This document shows, piece after piece, positions 7,029 through 7,053 of a stretch of 7,053 nt of DNA. Made by a program: the position numbers and the translations under genes. The notes under the pieces are model-generated. The model did not search any database. It was not told the origin of the DNA and saw only the letters and a list, made by a program, of their open reading frames with translations. Source of the stretch: Gaiellales bacterium (GTDB taxonomy: Bacteria > Actinomycetota > Thermoleophilia > Gaiellales > F1-60-MAGs149); NCBI GenBank assembly GCA_030831375.1, contig JAURLF010000147.1, positions 1-7,053 on the forward strand. The letters are read 5' to 3'. Numbering within the stretch: the first letter of the stretch is position 1; every line of letters starts with the position of its first letter.

Positions 7029-7053
7029 TCAGAGCACGCGGTGGCGGTCGAAC
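7029..7053 (-). CDS. Possible C-terminal end of an upstream gene (partial)
   Basis: The last bases on the minus strand can be read as ...FDRHRVL followed by TGA (7031-7029). Seven residues are too few to name a family. Support is only indirect: a promoter-like region begins right after this stop, all other genes run the same way, and the sequence from 7028 to 6952 has no coding look. The whole gene, if real, lies past the right edge. Confidence 0.3.

Overview
The window is very GC-rich, with strong G/C preference at third codon positions. Every gene I can support lies on the minus strand, so the region is transcribed from the right edge to the left edge. The composition, the purine-rich Shine-Dalgarno (SD) sites, and a lipoprotein with a Tat-like 'xGAAIAGA' signal and a long glycine-rich linker suggest a high-GC actinobacterium. 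A Thermoleophilia-like (Solirubrobacter/Conexibacter type) lineage is my best guess, but this is inference and not shown by any marker gene.

Right module (about 7053 to 4785, in transcription order). A few codons of an upstream gene may end at 7029. A promoter-like region with a 16-bp palindrome over its -35 box follows. Then comes a tightly overlapped three-gene operon: a small single-domain VOC/glyoxalase-fold protein (6951-6595), a xylose-isomerase-like TIM-barrel sugar isomerase/epimerase-family protein (6595-5801), and a Gfo/Idh/MocA NAD(P)-dependent oxidoreductase (5804-4785). The set looks like catabolism of a sugar, cyclitol or glycoside; the substrate cannot be read from sequence.

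Left module (4784 to 1). A 106-bp intergenic gap carries a perfect 18-bp palindrome and a weak promoter candidate. After it comes a bacterial class II histone-deacetylase-like amidohydrolase (4678-3578) with all zinc ligands and the catalytic Tyr. A LIV-type (HAAT family) ABC importer follows: substrate-binding lipoprotein (3536-2169), LivG-type ATPase (2152-1433), LivF-type ATPase (1436-759), and a LivH-type permease (759 to beyond the left edge). The partner LivM-type permease is not in the window and is probably just past position 1.

Working hypothesis: the importer brings in an acylated or amide compound that the HDAC-like enzyme hydrolyses in the cytosol. The sugar-type triad may serve the same or a neighbouring pathway, because the two intergenic regions carry palindromes with the same TCGG-N8-CCGA geometry. 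Other points of interest are a LivG-type ATPase that lacks the glycines of the ABC signature motif and a lipoprotein signal that is one base from a true twin-arginine motif. No RNA genes, CRISPR arrays, insertion sequences or attachment sites were seen.
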